Assembly: GCF_000264455.2 (NCBI RefSeq)
Contig: NC_017956.1
Span: 2,153,501-2,217,500, forward strand
Length of the DNA stretch: 64,000 nucleotides
Reading direction: 5' to 3'
Source: Tistrella mobilis KA081020-065
GTDB taxonomy: Bacteria > Pseudomonadota > Alphaproteobacteria > Tistrellales > Tistrellaceae
How positions within the stretch are numbered: the stretch's first letter is position 1; every line of letters begins with the position of its first letter. The notes under the pieces are model-generated. The model saw only the letters and a program-made list of their open reading frames with translations. It was not told where the DNA came from and ran no database searches. Of the stretch, positions 1 through 10,057 are shown in pieces. The translations under genes and the position numbers were made by a program.

Positions 1-1157
1 TTGATGTTGCGCACCGCCTGACGGATGCGGTGCTTGTTCTCGACCATGGCGATGCGGACATAGCCGTCGCCATATTCACCGAAGCCGATGCCCGGAGACA
101 CCGCGACATCGGCGCGGGCGAGCAGCAGCTTGGAGAATTCGAGCGAGCCCAGATGCTTGAACTCGTCGGGGATCGGCGCCCAGCAGAACATCGAAGCCTT
201 CGGCGTCGGCACCGGCCAGCCGATGCCGTGCAGGCCTTCGACCAGCACGTCGCGACGCTCGCGATAGAGCGTCCGCATCTCCTCGACGCAGTCCTGCGGA
301 CCGTTCAGCGCCGCGGCACCCGCCACCTGAACCGGGGTGAACTGGCCATAGTCGAGATAGGACTTGATCTTGGCCAGCGCCTGGATGAGACGCCGGTTGC
401 CGGCGGCAAAGCCCACGCGCCAGCCGGCCATGTTGTAGGTCTTGCTGAGGCTGGTGAACTCCACCGCCAGATCGCGCGCGCCCGGCACCGACAGGATCGA
501 GGGCGGCGGCACGCCGTCGAAATAGACCTCGGCATAGGCGAGGTCCGAAAGGATGTACATCTCGTGGCGGCGGGCGAAGGCGACCAGCTTTTCATACTGG
601 GCGACGTCGATCACCTCGGAGGTCGGGTTGCCCGGATAGTTCAGCACCATGGCCACCGGCTTGGGCGAGGTGTGGCGCACGGCATATTCCAGCTCGGCCA
701 GGAAATCATAGCCGGGGCCATGGGGCACATGGCGGATATTGGCGCCGGCGATCACGAAGCCGTAGGGATGGATCGGATAGCTCGGATTGGGGACCAGGAT
801 CACGTCGCCCGGCGTGGTGATCGCCGAGGCGAGATTGGCGAGCCCCTCTTTCGAGCCGATGGTCACCACCACCTCGGTCTCGGGGTCGATCTCCACCCCG
901 AAGCGGCGGCGGTAATAGCTCGACGCCGCCCGGCGGAGGCCCGGAATGCCGCGCGACTGGGAATAGCGATGCGTCTTCGGATCGCGCACTGCCTCGACCA
1001 GCTTGTCGACGATATGGGCCGGCGTCGGGGTGTCGGGATTGCCCATGCCGAGATCGATGATGTCACGGCCGGCTGCGCGCAGCCGGGCCTTCATCTGGTT
1101 GACTTCGGCGAAGACATACGGCGGCAGCCGCCGGATCCGCGCGAATTCGTCTGCCAT
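1..1157 (-). CDS. alaC: AlaC-like class I aminotransferase (3' end cut by window)
   Basis: PLP-dependent fold-type I aminotransferase, probably glutamate-pyruvate (alanine) transaminase or the closely related enzymes often annotated LL-diaminopimelate aminotransferase. The protein begins MADEFARIRRLPPYVFAEV and shows the family blocks MGNPDTPTP, IGSKEGLA, NPSYPIHPYG, NYPGNPT, the PLP-lysine segment SLSKTYNMAGWR and SPGIGFGEYGD. About 385 residues are present, ending near the IRQAVRNI helix, so only the last 15 or so are missing if it has the usual length of about 400. The start ATG is at 1155-1157. The next gene upstream, a lipoprotein, is on the same strand 172 bp away, so co-transcription is uncertain. 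Whole-length resemblance to E. coli AlaC is strong from memory; substrate preference cannot be read from sequence. Confidence 0.9.
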   Translation of the reverse strand, partial: MADEFARIRRLPPYVFAEVNQMKARLRAAGRDIIDLGMGNPDTPTPAHIVDKLVEAVRDPKTHRYSQSRGIPGLRRAASSYYRRRFGVEIDPETEVVVTIGSKEGLANLASAITTPGDVILVPNPSYPIHPYGFVIAGANIRHVPHGPGYDFLAELEYAVRHTSPKPVAMVLNYPGNPTSEVIDVAQYEKLVAFARRHEMYILSDLAYAEVYFDGVPPPSILSVPGARDLAVEFTSLSKTYNMAGWRVGFAAGNRRLIQALAKIKSYLDYGQFTPVQVAGAAALNGPQDCVEEMRTLYRERRDVLVEGLHGIGWPVPTPKASMFCWAPIPDEFKHLGSLEFSKLLLARADVAVSPGIGFGEYGDGYVRIAMVENKHRIRQAVRNI

Positions 1158-1329
1158 GGGACCACTTCCCGTCGATCGTCTCGCAGCTTGGAGACCAGGT
1201 GAAGCAGGTGGCGGAACTTCCGTCGCCCGCAAGGGAGGTTCGAACGTCTCCGGGCGCGGGATGCGTCGGCGCCGGGGCGCCGCCCCCGCACGGCGCCCGT
1301 CGTCCGCTACAGGGGAAAATTTTCGCTTT

Positions 1330-1941
1330 TTAGCGGATGCCCCCGGTGGGTGCGATGAAAATTTCAAAATCCGGGGCCATCGAGCCTGCCGGCGCCTGGA
1401 TCCGCGCGATCCGGGTGGCGGGCGCCCCCATCTCGGCGAGACGACGGGATGCGGCCTCCAGCCGCGCGGTGGCCAGCGCCGTTCCCTGATCGGTTCCGGC
1501 GACGAGCGCCAGGCTTTCGTCCCGGGCTGCGGCGATGCGCCAGGCGGCGCGCAGTTCGGCCGCCGCGGCATCATCGATCGCGGCGCTACCAGGGGCGAAA
1601 CCGATCCGGCCCACCGAAAGCCCGGGCCGCGGCGCCTCGGGGCGGTTCGCCACCGCAGCAGCGGCGGCGGCAGCCTCGGCGATCGCCTGGCCGGCACGGG
1701 CCTGGTCACTCGCCAGGTCCTGGCGGATTTCGGTCCGTTCGGCAAGCGGGGTCACCGGCGGTGCCTTGGCCGGCACCGAATTCAGGGTCGGGAACGGCGC
1801 CGCCGCAAATTCCGCGCGGGCAGCCCGGATATCGGGATCGGTGCCGGCGCCGGGCCCTTCGGCACAGGCGCCGAGGGCGAGCGCGAACACGACGGCCACG
1901 GCCATGCCGCCGCCCGCGCGTCCCGCGAAATTCCGTCGCAT
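1330..1941 (-). CDS. OmpA-like domain lipoprotein
   Basis: About 203 residues from the ATG at 1939-1941. The N-terminus is a lipoprotein signal: basic MRRNFAGRAGGG, a hydrophobic stretch and an LGAC lipobox, so the mature protein should be lipidated and probably outer-membrane anchored. The middle is an Ala/Glu/Arg-rich helical linker with an A-run. The C-terminal third (VGRIGFAPGSAAIDD onward) has the spacing of an OmpA_C-type peptidoglycan-binding domain, but the match is weak and the usual NxxLSxxRA core is degenerate. An in-frame ATG at 1984-1986 would add 15 residues ahead of the signal and is less likely. It is divergent from phaC, with about 115 bp between the starts. Confidence 0.7.
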   Translation of the reverse strand: MRRNFAGRAGGGMAVAVVFALALGACAEGPGAGTDPDIRAARAEFAAAPFPTLNSVPAKAPPVTPLAERTEIRQDLASDQARAGQAIAEAAAAAAAVANRPEAPRPGLSVGRIGFAPGSAAIDDAAAAELRAAWRIAAARDESLALVAGTDQGTALATARLEAASRRLAEMGAPATRIARIQAPAGSMAPDFEIFIAPTGGIR

Positions 1942-2055
1942 CCCCACCGAGGCAGCGTTGAGCCCCGCCGCCTGCACCCGTATCATGGCCTTCACCTCGA
2001 CCTCGCAGTACCACCGATCGCCGACTGTGGCGGCGCAACTATAAGGGACGTAAGG

Positions 2056-3858
2056 ATGGCCGAGCAAGGAGCCGACCGGGGAAGCAGCACCGGCAGCCGT
2101 GACGACGCCGACGCCTTCGCACGCAACATGCGCGAGGTTGCCGAGCGCAGCCAGCAGATCATCCGCGATTTTCTGTCGCGGAACGAAGGCCTGGACACGT
2201 CCGCTCCCGCCGATCCCCTGAACCTCACCACCGCTTTCACCCATCTCACCGAGCGCATGATGGAGAACCCGGCCCGTCTGGTCGAGGCCCAGGCTGCGCT
2301 CTGGCAGGATTATCTCAATCTCTGGCAATCCACCGCCAGCCGCATGGCCGGCGGCGAGGCGAAGCCGGTCATTGCGCCCGAGCCGTCCGACAAGCGGTTC
2401 AAGGACAAGGACTGGAGCGAGAACCAGCTCTTCGACTTCATCAAGCAGTCCTACCTGCTCACCGCCCGCTGGATTCTGAACACCGTGCACGGTGTCCAGG
2501 GCATGGACCCCGACGAAGCCCGCAAGATCGACTTCTACACCCGTCAGTTCGTCGATGCGATGGCGCCGTCGAATTTCGTCACCACCAACCCCGAAGTGCT
2601 GCGGGCGACGATCGAGAGCAAGGGCGAGAATCTGGTCCGCGGCCTCAACAACATGATCCGCGACATGGAGAAGGGCGGCGGCGAGCTGCGCATCTCCATG
2701 ACCGACGAGAAGGCTTTCGAGCTGGGCCGCAACGTCGCGACCGCACCGGGCAAGGTGGTGTTCCAGAACGGGCTGATGCAGATCCTGCAGTACACGCCCA
2801 CCACCGAGACCGTGCACAAGCGGCCGCTGCTGATCGTGCCGCCATGGATCAACAAGTTCTACATCCTCGACCTTCAGCCCAAGAACTCGTTCATCCGCTT
2901 TGCGGTCGAACAGGGCCACACCGTCTTCGTGGTCTCGTGGGTGAACCCGGACGAGGAGATGGCGAAGAAGACCTTCGAAGACTATATGGTGGAAGGTCTG
3001 ATCACCGCTCTCGACAAGGTGACCGAAGAAAGCGGCGTGGCCGAGGTCAACGTCATCGGCTACTGCATCGGCGGCACGCTGCTCGCCACCACGCTGTCCT
3101 ATCTGAAGGCGCAGGGCGACAAGCGGGTCAAGAGCGCCACCTTCTTCACCACCCTCACCGACTTCCGTGACGCCGGCGACATCAAGGTCTTCGTCGACGA
3201 GGCCCAGATCGGCAACCTGGAAAAGGTCATGTCGAAGAAGGGTTATCTCGAAGGCCGGAAGATGGCGACCGCGTTCAACATGCTCCGGTCCAACGACCTG
3301 ATCTGGAGCTTCGTGGTCAACAACTACCTGCTGGGCAAGGATCCCTTCCCCTTCGATCTGCTCTACTGGAACAGCGACGCCACCCGCATGCCGGCGGCGA
3401 TGCACAGCTTCTATCTGCGGCATATGTACCGCGAGAACAAGCTGGTGGAGCCGGGCGGCATCACCATGCGCGGCGTGCCCATCGACCTCAGACAGATCGA
3501 CATCCCGGTCTACATCCTGTCGGCGCAGCAGGACCATATCGCGCCGTGGAAATCGACCTATCGCGCCACCCAGCTCTATTCGGGCAACACCCGCTTCGTG
3601 CTGGGCGCCTCGGGCCATATCGCCGGCGTGATCAACCCGCCGGCGGCCAACAAGTACAACTACTGGACCAACAAGGATCTGCCTGCCGATCCGGAGGCCT
3701 GGTTCGCCGGCGCCGAGAAACATGCCGGCTCGTGGTGGGTCGACTGGGCGAAATGGATCAAGCGCCTGGGCGGCGCGCAAGTGCCGGCCCGCACCCCGGG
3801 CGAGGTTCTGGGAGTGATCGAAGATGCCCCCGGCAGCTATGTGAAGATGCGTGACTGA
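2056..3858 (+). CDS. phaC: Class I poly(3-hydroxyalkanoate) synthase
   Basis: PHA/PHB synthase, polymerising (R)-3-hydroxyacyl-CoA into storage polyester at the granule surface. The protein is 600 residues, the normal class I length. The N-terminal PhaC_N region (about 60-260) is followed by an alpha/beta-hydrolase core. The lipase-like box GYCIGG carries the nucleophile Cys337; Asp493 (QQDHIAPW) and His521 (ASGHIAGV) complete the triad, and the Asp-His spacing of 28 equals that of the Cupriavidus enzyme. The start ATG follows TAAGG. No phaA, phaB or phasin gene is next to it. It is followed by a strong hairpin and converges with a LysR gene. Confidence 0.96.
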   Translation: MAEQGADRGSSTGSRDDADAFARNMREVAERSQQIIRDFLSRNEGLDTSAPADPLNLTTAFTHLTERMMENPARLVEAQAALWQDYLNLWQSTASRMAGGEAKPVIAPEPSDKRFKDKDWSENQLFDFIKQSYLLTARWILNTVHGVQGMDPDEARKIDFYTRQFVDAMAPSNFVTTNPEVLRATIESKGENLVRGLNNMIRDMEKGGGELRISMTDEKAFELGRNVATAPGKVVFQNGLMQILQYTPTTETVHKRPLLIVPPWINKFYILDLQPKNSFIRFAVEQGHTVFVVSWVNPDEEMAKKTFEDYMVEGLITALDKVTEESGVAEVNVIGYCIGGTLLATTLSYLKAQGDKRVKSATFFTTLTDFRDAGDIKVFVDEAQIGNLEKVMSKKGYLEGRKMATAFNMLRSNDLIWSFVVNNYLLGKDPFPFDLLYWNSDATRMPAAMHSFYLRHMYRENKLVEPGGITMRGVPIDLRQIDIPVYILSAQQDHIAPWKSTYRATQLYSGNTRFVLGASGHIAGVINPPAANKYNYWTNKDLPADPEAWFAGAEKHAGSWWVDWAKWIKRLGGAQVPARTPGEVLGVIEDAPGSYVKMRD

Positions 3859-3879
3859 CCCGAGCCTCTGACGAAGATC

Positions 3880-3910
3880 CCGGCGGTTTCTCCCCAGGAG
3901 GAACCGCCGG
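3880..3910. terminator. Convergent terminator hairpin, phaC / LysR
   Basis: A perfect 9-bp stem (CCGGCGGTT at 3880-3888 with AACCGCCGG at 3902-3910) contains an inner CTCC/GGAG stem and is followed on the plus strand by TTCCGTTTC. It sits in the 59-bp gap between the converging phaC and LysR genes and could stop transcription from both sides. Confidence 0.6.
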
Positions 3911-3917
3911 TTCCGTT

Positions 3918-4796
3918 TCAGGCGGTGACGGTCTCCAGAAAGGCCCTGGCCGCCCGCCCCAGATAGCGCTCGCGATGCAACAGCAGGTGAAATGCCCGCT
4001 GCGGCAGGTCGAGCACGGGGCTGCGCAGGCTGCCGAGCGCCAGCCCGCCCGCGACCACCAGAGCGGAGAGCGCGGTCGCCCCCGCCCCGGCCTCCACCGC
4101 CGCCCGCACCGATTCGTTCGAGGGCAGCTCCAGCACCACATTCAGGGTGTCGGGATCCACGCCCAGGCCGGCGAGTGCCACCTCGAACTCGGCGCGTGTG
4201 CCGGACCCCCGTTCGCGCAGCACCCAGGGGGTTTCCGCCAACTGGCCGGGGGCCACACGCGGCAGCGCCGCCCAGGGATGGCCTGCCCCCACCACCAGCA
4301 TCAGCCGGTCGCCGGGCAGAAGCCGTTCCGACAGCGACGGATCCTCGACCGGCCCCTCGACGAAGCCCAGATCGGCGGTTCCGGCCCTGACCGCTGCCGC
4401 GACCTCGGCAGTGTTACCGATTGCGATCTCGACGGCGACCGCCGGGAAATCGGCCATGAAGCCGATCAGCCGCGCAGGCAGCCAGTAATTGGCGACCGTC
4501 TGGCTGGCGTGAATGCGCAGCCGGCCACGCGGATTGCCGGCAAGATCGGCCAGGGCCTGTTCGGCAGCCGCGGCCCGGGCAAGCACTGCACGGGCCTCTT
4601 CCAGGAAGATCCGGCCGGTCTCCGCCAGTTCGATGCCGCGCCCGACCCGGTGGAACAACGCCACCCCGTGACGGGCCTCCAGCGCCGCAATTGCAGCCGA
4701 AACCGTCGACTGGGTCAGATTCAGCGCCCGCGCCGCCCGGGTCACATGGGCATGCTCGGCCACCGCGACGAAGATTCTAAGCTGTTCGAGGGTCAT
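3918..4796 (-). CDS. LysR-family regulator (YeiE/CysB-like)
   Basis: 292 residues, typical LTTR length. The N-terminal winged helix-turn-helix (about 1-60) reads TLEQLRIFVAVAEHAHVTRAA then LNLTQSTVSAAIAALE; the rest is a periplasmic-binding-protein-like effector domain. Its start ATG overlaps the stop of the upstream MFS gene (ATGA at 4793-4796), so the two are translationally coupled. A yeiH homologue lies immediately before the MFS gene. In enterics the LTTR YeiE neighbours yeiH, and this protein resembles YeiE in sequence character (inference). Likely ligand: a sulfur oxyanion, unproven. Confidence 0.88.
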   Translation of the reverse strand: MTLEQLRIFVAVAEHAHVTRAARALNLTQSTVSAAIAALEARHGVALFHRVGRGIELAETGRIFLEEARAVLARAAAAEQALADLAGNPRGRLRIHASQTVANYWLPARLIGFMADFPAVAVEIAIGNTAEVAAAVRAGTADLGFVEGPVEDPSLSERLLPGDRLMLVVGAGHPWAALPRVAPGQLAETPWVLRERGSGTRAEFEVALAGLGVDPDTLNVVLELPSNESVRAAVEAGAGATALSALVVAGGLALGSLRSPVLDLPQRAFHLLLHRERYLGRAARAFLETVTA

Positions 4797-6019
4797 GGCG
4801 CCGTCACCGCCCGGCGGCGTTCATGGCCAAGTGCGATGGCGAAGGCGATCTGCCCGACCAGCCCCGCTGCCGCCAGCACCAGCGCCGCTGCAAGTGCCGG
4901 CTGGCTGCCCAGTCCGGCCAGAGACGTGCAGAGCGCCCCCACCGCCATCTGGGTGAAGCCGTAGAGGCCGGAGGCCGAGCCGATGATCCTCGGATCGACC
5001 CCGATTGCTTTGGTCAATGCCGCCGGTGCCGCCATGCCGACCCCAAGGGTAAAAACGAACATCGCCCCGACCGTCGCCGTCACGCTCATCATGCCCGACA
5101 GCGTCGTCGCCAGAAAGACCAGCGCGCCCGCCACGCTCAACAGATTGGCGCGCACCATCAGCCGGTCGATCGACACGCGTCCGATCAGTCGGCTGGCAGC
5201 CATGCTGCCAAGCCAGACACCCGAGATCAGAATGCCAAGATAGATTCCCACCTCGTGTGGCGGCCGGTGCAGTTCGCCGGTCATGATAAAGGGCGCCGCA
5301 GCAATGAATGCATACATCGACGTGGTGGCACAGCCGCCGCCGATGGCGTAGCCGAGGAAGGCCCGAGAGGCGAAGAGGCGGCGATAATGCCTGAGAACCG
5401 AACCTCCGGCGGCCGCCCCCGCCCGCCGGCCGGTTTCGGGCAGCAGTCGCCAGGCACAGACGAGATTGGCAAACCCGATCACGACCAGTGCATAGAGCAC
5501 CGATCGCCAGCCGGCGGCCGATACCAGCAGGCCGCCGATCAGCGGCGCGAAGCCCGGCCCCAGCGTTACCATCAGGTTCATGAGGGCAAGTCGCCGGGCG
5601 GCGTCCTCAGGTGCCGAGGTATCACGGACCATGGCACGGCCCAGCACGAGCCCCGCACAGCCACCGAAGGCCTGGAACAGCCGGGCGGCGATCAGGCTGC
5701 CGGCGCCAGGCGCCAACGCCGCTGCGATCCCCGAAAGCGTATAGAGACAGAGCCCGCCAAGCAGCACCGGCCGGCGACCGAAGCGGTCCGAGAGCGGGCC
5801 ATAAAACAGTTGGCCTACCGCCAGCCCCAGGATGTACAGGCTGATCGTCAGTTGCAGCGTGCCGGCTGCAGCATCAAGTCCCTTCGCTGCCTCGGGGAGG
5901 GCTGGCACGAAGATATGCATGGCGAGGGTGCCGCTGAAGGTGATCAGCGCCAAAAGCCAGAGCGGCGCCCGTGGGGGCGCCGCCGTCGGATCGGATGGGG
6001 GAGACACGGCTGGGGTCAT
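4793..6019 (-). CDS. Bcr/CflA-type MFS drug efflux transporter
   Basis: Major facilitator of about 408 residues with some 12 hydrophobic segments. The Bcr/CflA features are the N-terminal THIFVPALP-like helix 1 (MHIFVPALPEAAKGL), the loop 2-3 motif GPLSDRFGRRPVLL and the FQAFGGCAGLVLGRAMVRD segment of helix 4-5. This family exports bicyclomycin, chloramphenicol or sulfonamide-type compounds. The start at 6017-6019 (MTPAVSPP) is preferred; an upstream ATG at 6065-6067 would add 16 residues. The stop overlaps the LysR start by 4 bp. The gene lies 66 bp downstream of yeiH on the same strand, so all three are probably one operon. Confidence 0.9.
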   Translation of the reverse strand: MTPAVSPPSDPTAAPPRAPLWLLALITFSGTLAMHIFVPALPEAAKGLDAAAGTLQLTISLYILGLAVGQLFYGPLSDRFGRRPVLLGGLCLYTLSGIAAALAPGAGSLIAARLFQAFGGCAGLVLGRAMVRDTSAPEDAARRLALMNLMVTLGPGFAPLIGGLLVSAAGWRSVLYALVVIGFANLVCAWRLLPETGRRAGAAAGGSVLRHYRRLFASRAFLGYAIGGGCATTSMYAFIAAAPFIMTGELHRPPHEVGIYLGILISGVWLGSMAASRLIGRVSIDRLMVRANLLSVAGALVFLATTLSGMMSVTATVGAMFVFTLGVGMAAPAALTKAIGVDPRIIGSASGLYGFTQMAVGALCTSLAGLGSQPALAAALVLAAAGLVGQIAFAIALGHERRRAVTAP

Positions 6020-6085
6020 CCGGACATCATGCCGCCACGCCGCCTCCTGGGGCAACGGCTTCGGCATGTCGGATGGCCGGCCGGA

Positions 6086-7135
6086 TCAGCCGAGCACCGA
6101 GACCACGGCCAGCGGCACGGCGCCGACCACCAGGGTGAGCATCAGGCCCAGGATCACCGGGCGGATGCCGCGGGCCTTCACCTTGCCGAGATCGGTGCCG
6201 AAGCCGATCGCCGCCAGCGCCACCGTCAGCATGATCGGGGTCGCCGCCGCAGACACATGACGGACCTCTTCCGGCACCACGCCCAGGCTGTTCAGCCCGG
6301 CAAGGGCCACGAAGCCGACCGCGAACCAGGGAACCGGCACCTTGGCCGCGGCCGCCTCGGCATCCTCGATCGCGTGGTCACCGCGGCGGGCGGCCCGGTC
6401 TGCCGCCCAGACCAGCAAGCCGACCACCGGGGCCAGCATGGCGACACGGGCGAGCTTGGCAATGACCGAAACTTCACCGGCGGCCGTGCCGTGCTGGAAG
6501 CCGGCCGCCACCACCTGCGCCACCTCGTGCACCGAGGCACCGATCCAGAGGCCGTAGGCGCGGTCGTCGAGGCCGAGCGCCGTGCCGAGCAGCGGCCAGA
6601 GGGCCATCACCGCCGTCCCGAACAGCGTGACCACGCCCACCGCATAGGCGATCTCGTCATCGCGGGCCCGCACGGCCGAGCCGACGGCCGCCGCCGCCGA
6701 GGCACCGCAGATCGCCGTGCCGCCGCCGATCACAGTGGCCAGTCGCGGCTCCACGCCCACCAGCCGGCCCAGCGGCCGGGCCAGCGACAGCGTCACGCTC
6801 AGGGCCGCCAGCGCGGCCAGAATACCGTCGAGGCCAAGCCCCAGGATGTCGCCGGCGGTGACCTGAAGCCCGAGCAGCGCCACGCCAAGGCGCATCAGCG
6901 GCTTGGAGGCGACCGCCAGACCGGGGGCCGCCACGGCAGGCGCCCGGCCGATCACCGCGCGCAGGACAAGCCCCAGTCCGATCGCGACCAGCACCGGGCT
7001 CACCGCCTGCATGCCCGAGGCGCGAACCATCAGGATCGCCGTGCCGCCGATCACGCCGGCCAGCGCCAGCCCCGGCAGTTTCGCCGCAAGCCGTGGCAGG
7101 GCTCCTGCGGTTTCAGTGGTGGGAAGGCTCGCCAT
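6086..7135 (-). CDS. yeiH: UPF0324 / YeiH-family putative sulfate exporter
   Basis: 349-residue integral membrane protein with about 10 hydrophobic helices and the family motif GGGTAICGASAAAAV near the middle, followed by VTLFGTAVMALWP and GASVHEVAQVVAAG. The family (Cons_hypoth698) is annotated as putative sulfate exporter; the substrate is not established in most organisms. It is the first gene of a leftward cluster with the MFS transporter and a YeiE-like LysR. The start ATG at 7133-7135 gives the expected N-terminus. Confidence 0.9.
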   Translation of the reverse strand: MASLPTTETAGALPRLAAKLPGLALAGVIGGTAILMVRASGMQAVSPVLVAIGLGLVLRAVIGRAPAVAAPGLAVASKPLMRLGVALLGLQVTAGDILGLGLDGILAALAALSVTLSLARPLGRLVGVEPRLATVIGGGTAICGASAAAAVGSAVRARDDEIAYAVGVVTLFGTAVMALWPLLGTALGLDDRAYGLWIGASVHEVAQVVAAGFQHGTAAGEVSVIAKLARVAMLAPVVGLLVWAADRAARRGDHAIEDAEAAAAKVPVPWFAVGFVALAGLNSLGVVPEEVRHVSAAATPIMLTVALAAIGFGTDLGKVKARGIRPVILGLMLTLVVGAVPLAVVSVLG

Positions 7136-7272
7136 GGCGTGATCTCCGGTCCGTCCTGCCCGGGGGTGATTTTTGCACCTCCCGGGGTGTGGTTCATGAC
7201 CGAAAGATGACCGTTGGCGACCGTTCGCTCCAATGAATTATACAGCTTGTTCTGATCGATTTTAGCGAACGA

Positions 7273-7902
7273 TCAGGATATCGGCACCACCGCGGCGCCC
7301 AGCACCTCACGGGCGATCTCCTGGTGGCTCGCGGCAAGCCCCGAATAATGACGGGCCGTGGCCGCAAGCCGGGGCATGCCCTCCTCGCCCAGATCGCGCA
7401 GCTTCTTGGCCGGTACACCGCCCCAAAGCTCGCCGGTGACGACCCGCTTGTCATTGCCGACCAGCGCCCCCGCGCCGACGATGGCGCCCCCTTCGACTAC
7501 GGCACCGTCCAGCACGGTGGCGCTCATGCCTACGAAGGCACCGCTCATCAGGGTGCAGGCATGGATCATCGCGCGATGGCCGATGGTGACGTCGTCGCCG
7601 ATCAGCGTCGGATGCGCCAGACGGCTGACATGGACGATGGTGCCGTCCTGAAGATTGGTGCCGCGGCCGATATGGATATGGTTTACATCGCCACGCAGCA
7701 CGCAGCCATACCAGATGCTGCTCTCGGGCCCGATCTCCACCTGGCCCACCACCACCGCACCCGGCGCCACGTAACAACTGGCGTCGATCTTGGGCCAGAT
7801 GCCGTCGAAGGGCAGGATGATCGCACCGGGGAAGCGCGCGGCAAGTTCCGCCGCCGGCACCGGATCGGCCGGCGGGGTGATGGTGAGTTCGGTCGAAGAC
7901 AT
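7273..7902 (-). CDS. Gamma-carbonic anhydrase-like hexapeptide protein
   Basis: 209 residues of left-handed parallel beta-helix. Hexapeptide repeats run from about residue 40 to 165. The gamma-CA zinc histidines appear in VNHIHIGRGTNLQDG, HVSRLAHPT and IGHRAMIHACTL, in the spacing of the YrdA/PaaY/CaiE group. Function may be carbonic anhydrase-like or, as for PaaY, a thioesterase. The start at 7900-7902 follows AAGGGA 8 bp upstream; an in-frame ATG at 7947 adds 15 residues and is less likely. The gene upstream is lolD (same strand, 47 bp away). Confidence 0.88.
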   Translation of the reverse strand: MSSTELTITPPADPVPAAELAARFPGAIILPFDGIWPKIDASCYVAPGAVVVGQVEIGPESSIWYGCVLRGDVNHIHIGRGTNLQDGTIVHVSRLAHPTLIGDDVTIGHRAMIHACTLMSGAFVGMSATVLDGAVVEGGAIVGAGALVGNDKRVVTGELWGGVPAKKLRDLGEEGMPRLAATARHYSGLAASHQEIAREVLGAAVVPIS

Positions 7903-7949
7903 GACGTCAGTCCCTTGTTCTTCTTCTGAAAAAGGCTGGCGGATCACCC

Positions 7950-8625
<676 letters not shown>

Positions 8626-8633
<8 letters not shown>

Positions 8634-9873
8634 AGCGCAGCGCCTCCACGGGATCGAGGCGGGCAGCGCGCCACGCCGGATAAAGCGTCGCCAGGAAAGA
8701 CAGCACCAGCGACAGGCCGACCACGCTCACCACATCCGACCAGACCACATCCGCCGGCAGTTTCGACAGGAAGTAGATCTCGGCCGAAAACAGCTGCGTG
8801 CCGGTCAGTGCCTGCAGCGCCTGGCGGATGCTTTCGATATTGGTCGCGAAGGCAAGCCCCAGCACGAAGCCGATGAAGGTGCCGACGATGCCGATCGAGG
8901 CGCCGGTCATCATGAAGATCCTGAGGATCATGCCCCGTGTGGCCCCCATGGTGCGCAGGATGGCGATGTCCCGCGACTTGTCCTTCACCAGCATCACCAT
9001 GCCCGAGATGATGTTGAAGGCAGCGATCAGAATAATCAGGGTCAGGATCAGGAACATCACATTGCGCTCGACGTCGAGCGCGCCGACCAGGGTCGAGTTG
9101 GTCTGTTGCCAGTCGGTCAGCACCACGCCGCGGTCGGCGATGATCGATCCGATCTCGCCCCGGATCGCCTTGACGTTCTGCGGGTCGGTGACGTCGACCT
9201 CGATCGCGGTCGCCGCATCCCCGGTCTGGAAGAAGGCCTGAGCGGTGTCGAAGGGCATGAAGACCAGCGAGCTGTCGAATTCGAACATGCCCACTTCAAA
9301 GAGGCCGACCACCGGAAAACTCACCTGCCGGGGCATGCCGCCGAACGGCGTCGCCACGGTGCGTGGCGAGATCAGGTTCAGCTCGTCGCCAAGCCGGAGC
9401 CCCAGGCGCTGGGCCATGCGGGTGCCGATCAGCACGCCCTTGCCCTGGAAATCCTCAAGGCTGCCGGCCCGGATGTTGTTCGCGATCAGGGTCTTGCGCT
9501 CAAGGCTTTCGCGGGTGAAGCCGCGCACCAGTGCGCCGCGGGCATCGTCGGGCCCGCTCGCCAGCACCTGGCCTTCGACCATCGGCAGGGCGCGGACGAC
9601 CACCTGGGCCTTTTCCAGATCGGCAGCGATTCCGCCATAATCCTGGATGCCGCGCCCCGAGGCACTGAACACGGTCATATGACCGTTGAGGCCCAGGATC
9701 CGGTCGACCAGCTGGTCGCGGAAGCCCTTCATCACCGCCAGCACCACGATCAGCGTGCCCACGCCGAGCGCAATGCCCAGAAGCGAAAAGCCGGCGATGA
9801 CCGAGATGAACCCTTCCTTCCGCCGGGCTCTGAGATAGCGGAAGGCGAGAAGACGCTCGACTGTCCTGAACAT
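8626..9873 (-). CDS. lolC: Lipoprotein-releasing ABC transporter permease LolC/LolE
   Basis: 415 residues. The N-terminal [24 protein letters not shown] is the LolC/E signature before the first membrane helix, followed by a large periplasmic domain (about 45-265) and three C-terminal FtsX-domain helices ([20 protein letters not shown] region and after). Only one permease gene is present, so a single LolC/E-type (LolF-like) subunit probably forms a homodimer. The start ATG at 9871-9873 places the conserved N-terminus correctly; the open frame extends 25 codons further upstream. It is divergent from a methyltransferase gene. Confidence 0.93.
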
Positions 9874-10057
9874 GCGGGTTCCGTTGGCCAGAGGATCGAG
9901 GGGATGGGAAGGATGCGTGCGGGCCGACTTTAGGCACAGCCCGGCCACGGTGCAACCAAATGCCCCGTCATGCAGAGCGGATCACGACATCGTCACGGGA
10001 TCGGGGCCGGAAACCGGTCCATGATTCCAGGATCCCCTGCGAGCGGAGCGGGTGACG

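Noticed and set aside
4823-7210. 795-codon plus-strand open frame across the MFS and yeiH genes
   Set aside because: It is rich in Arg, Gln, His and Asp in the way typical of antisense frames in high-GC DNA, and lies opposite two well-recognised genes with normal family motifs.
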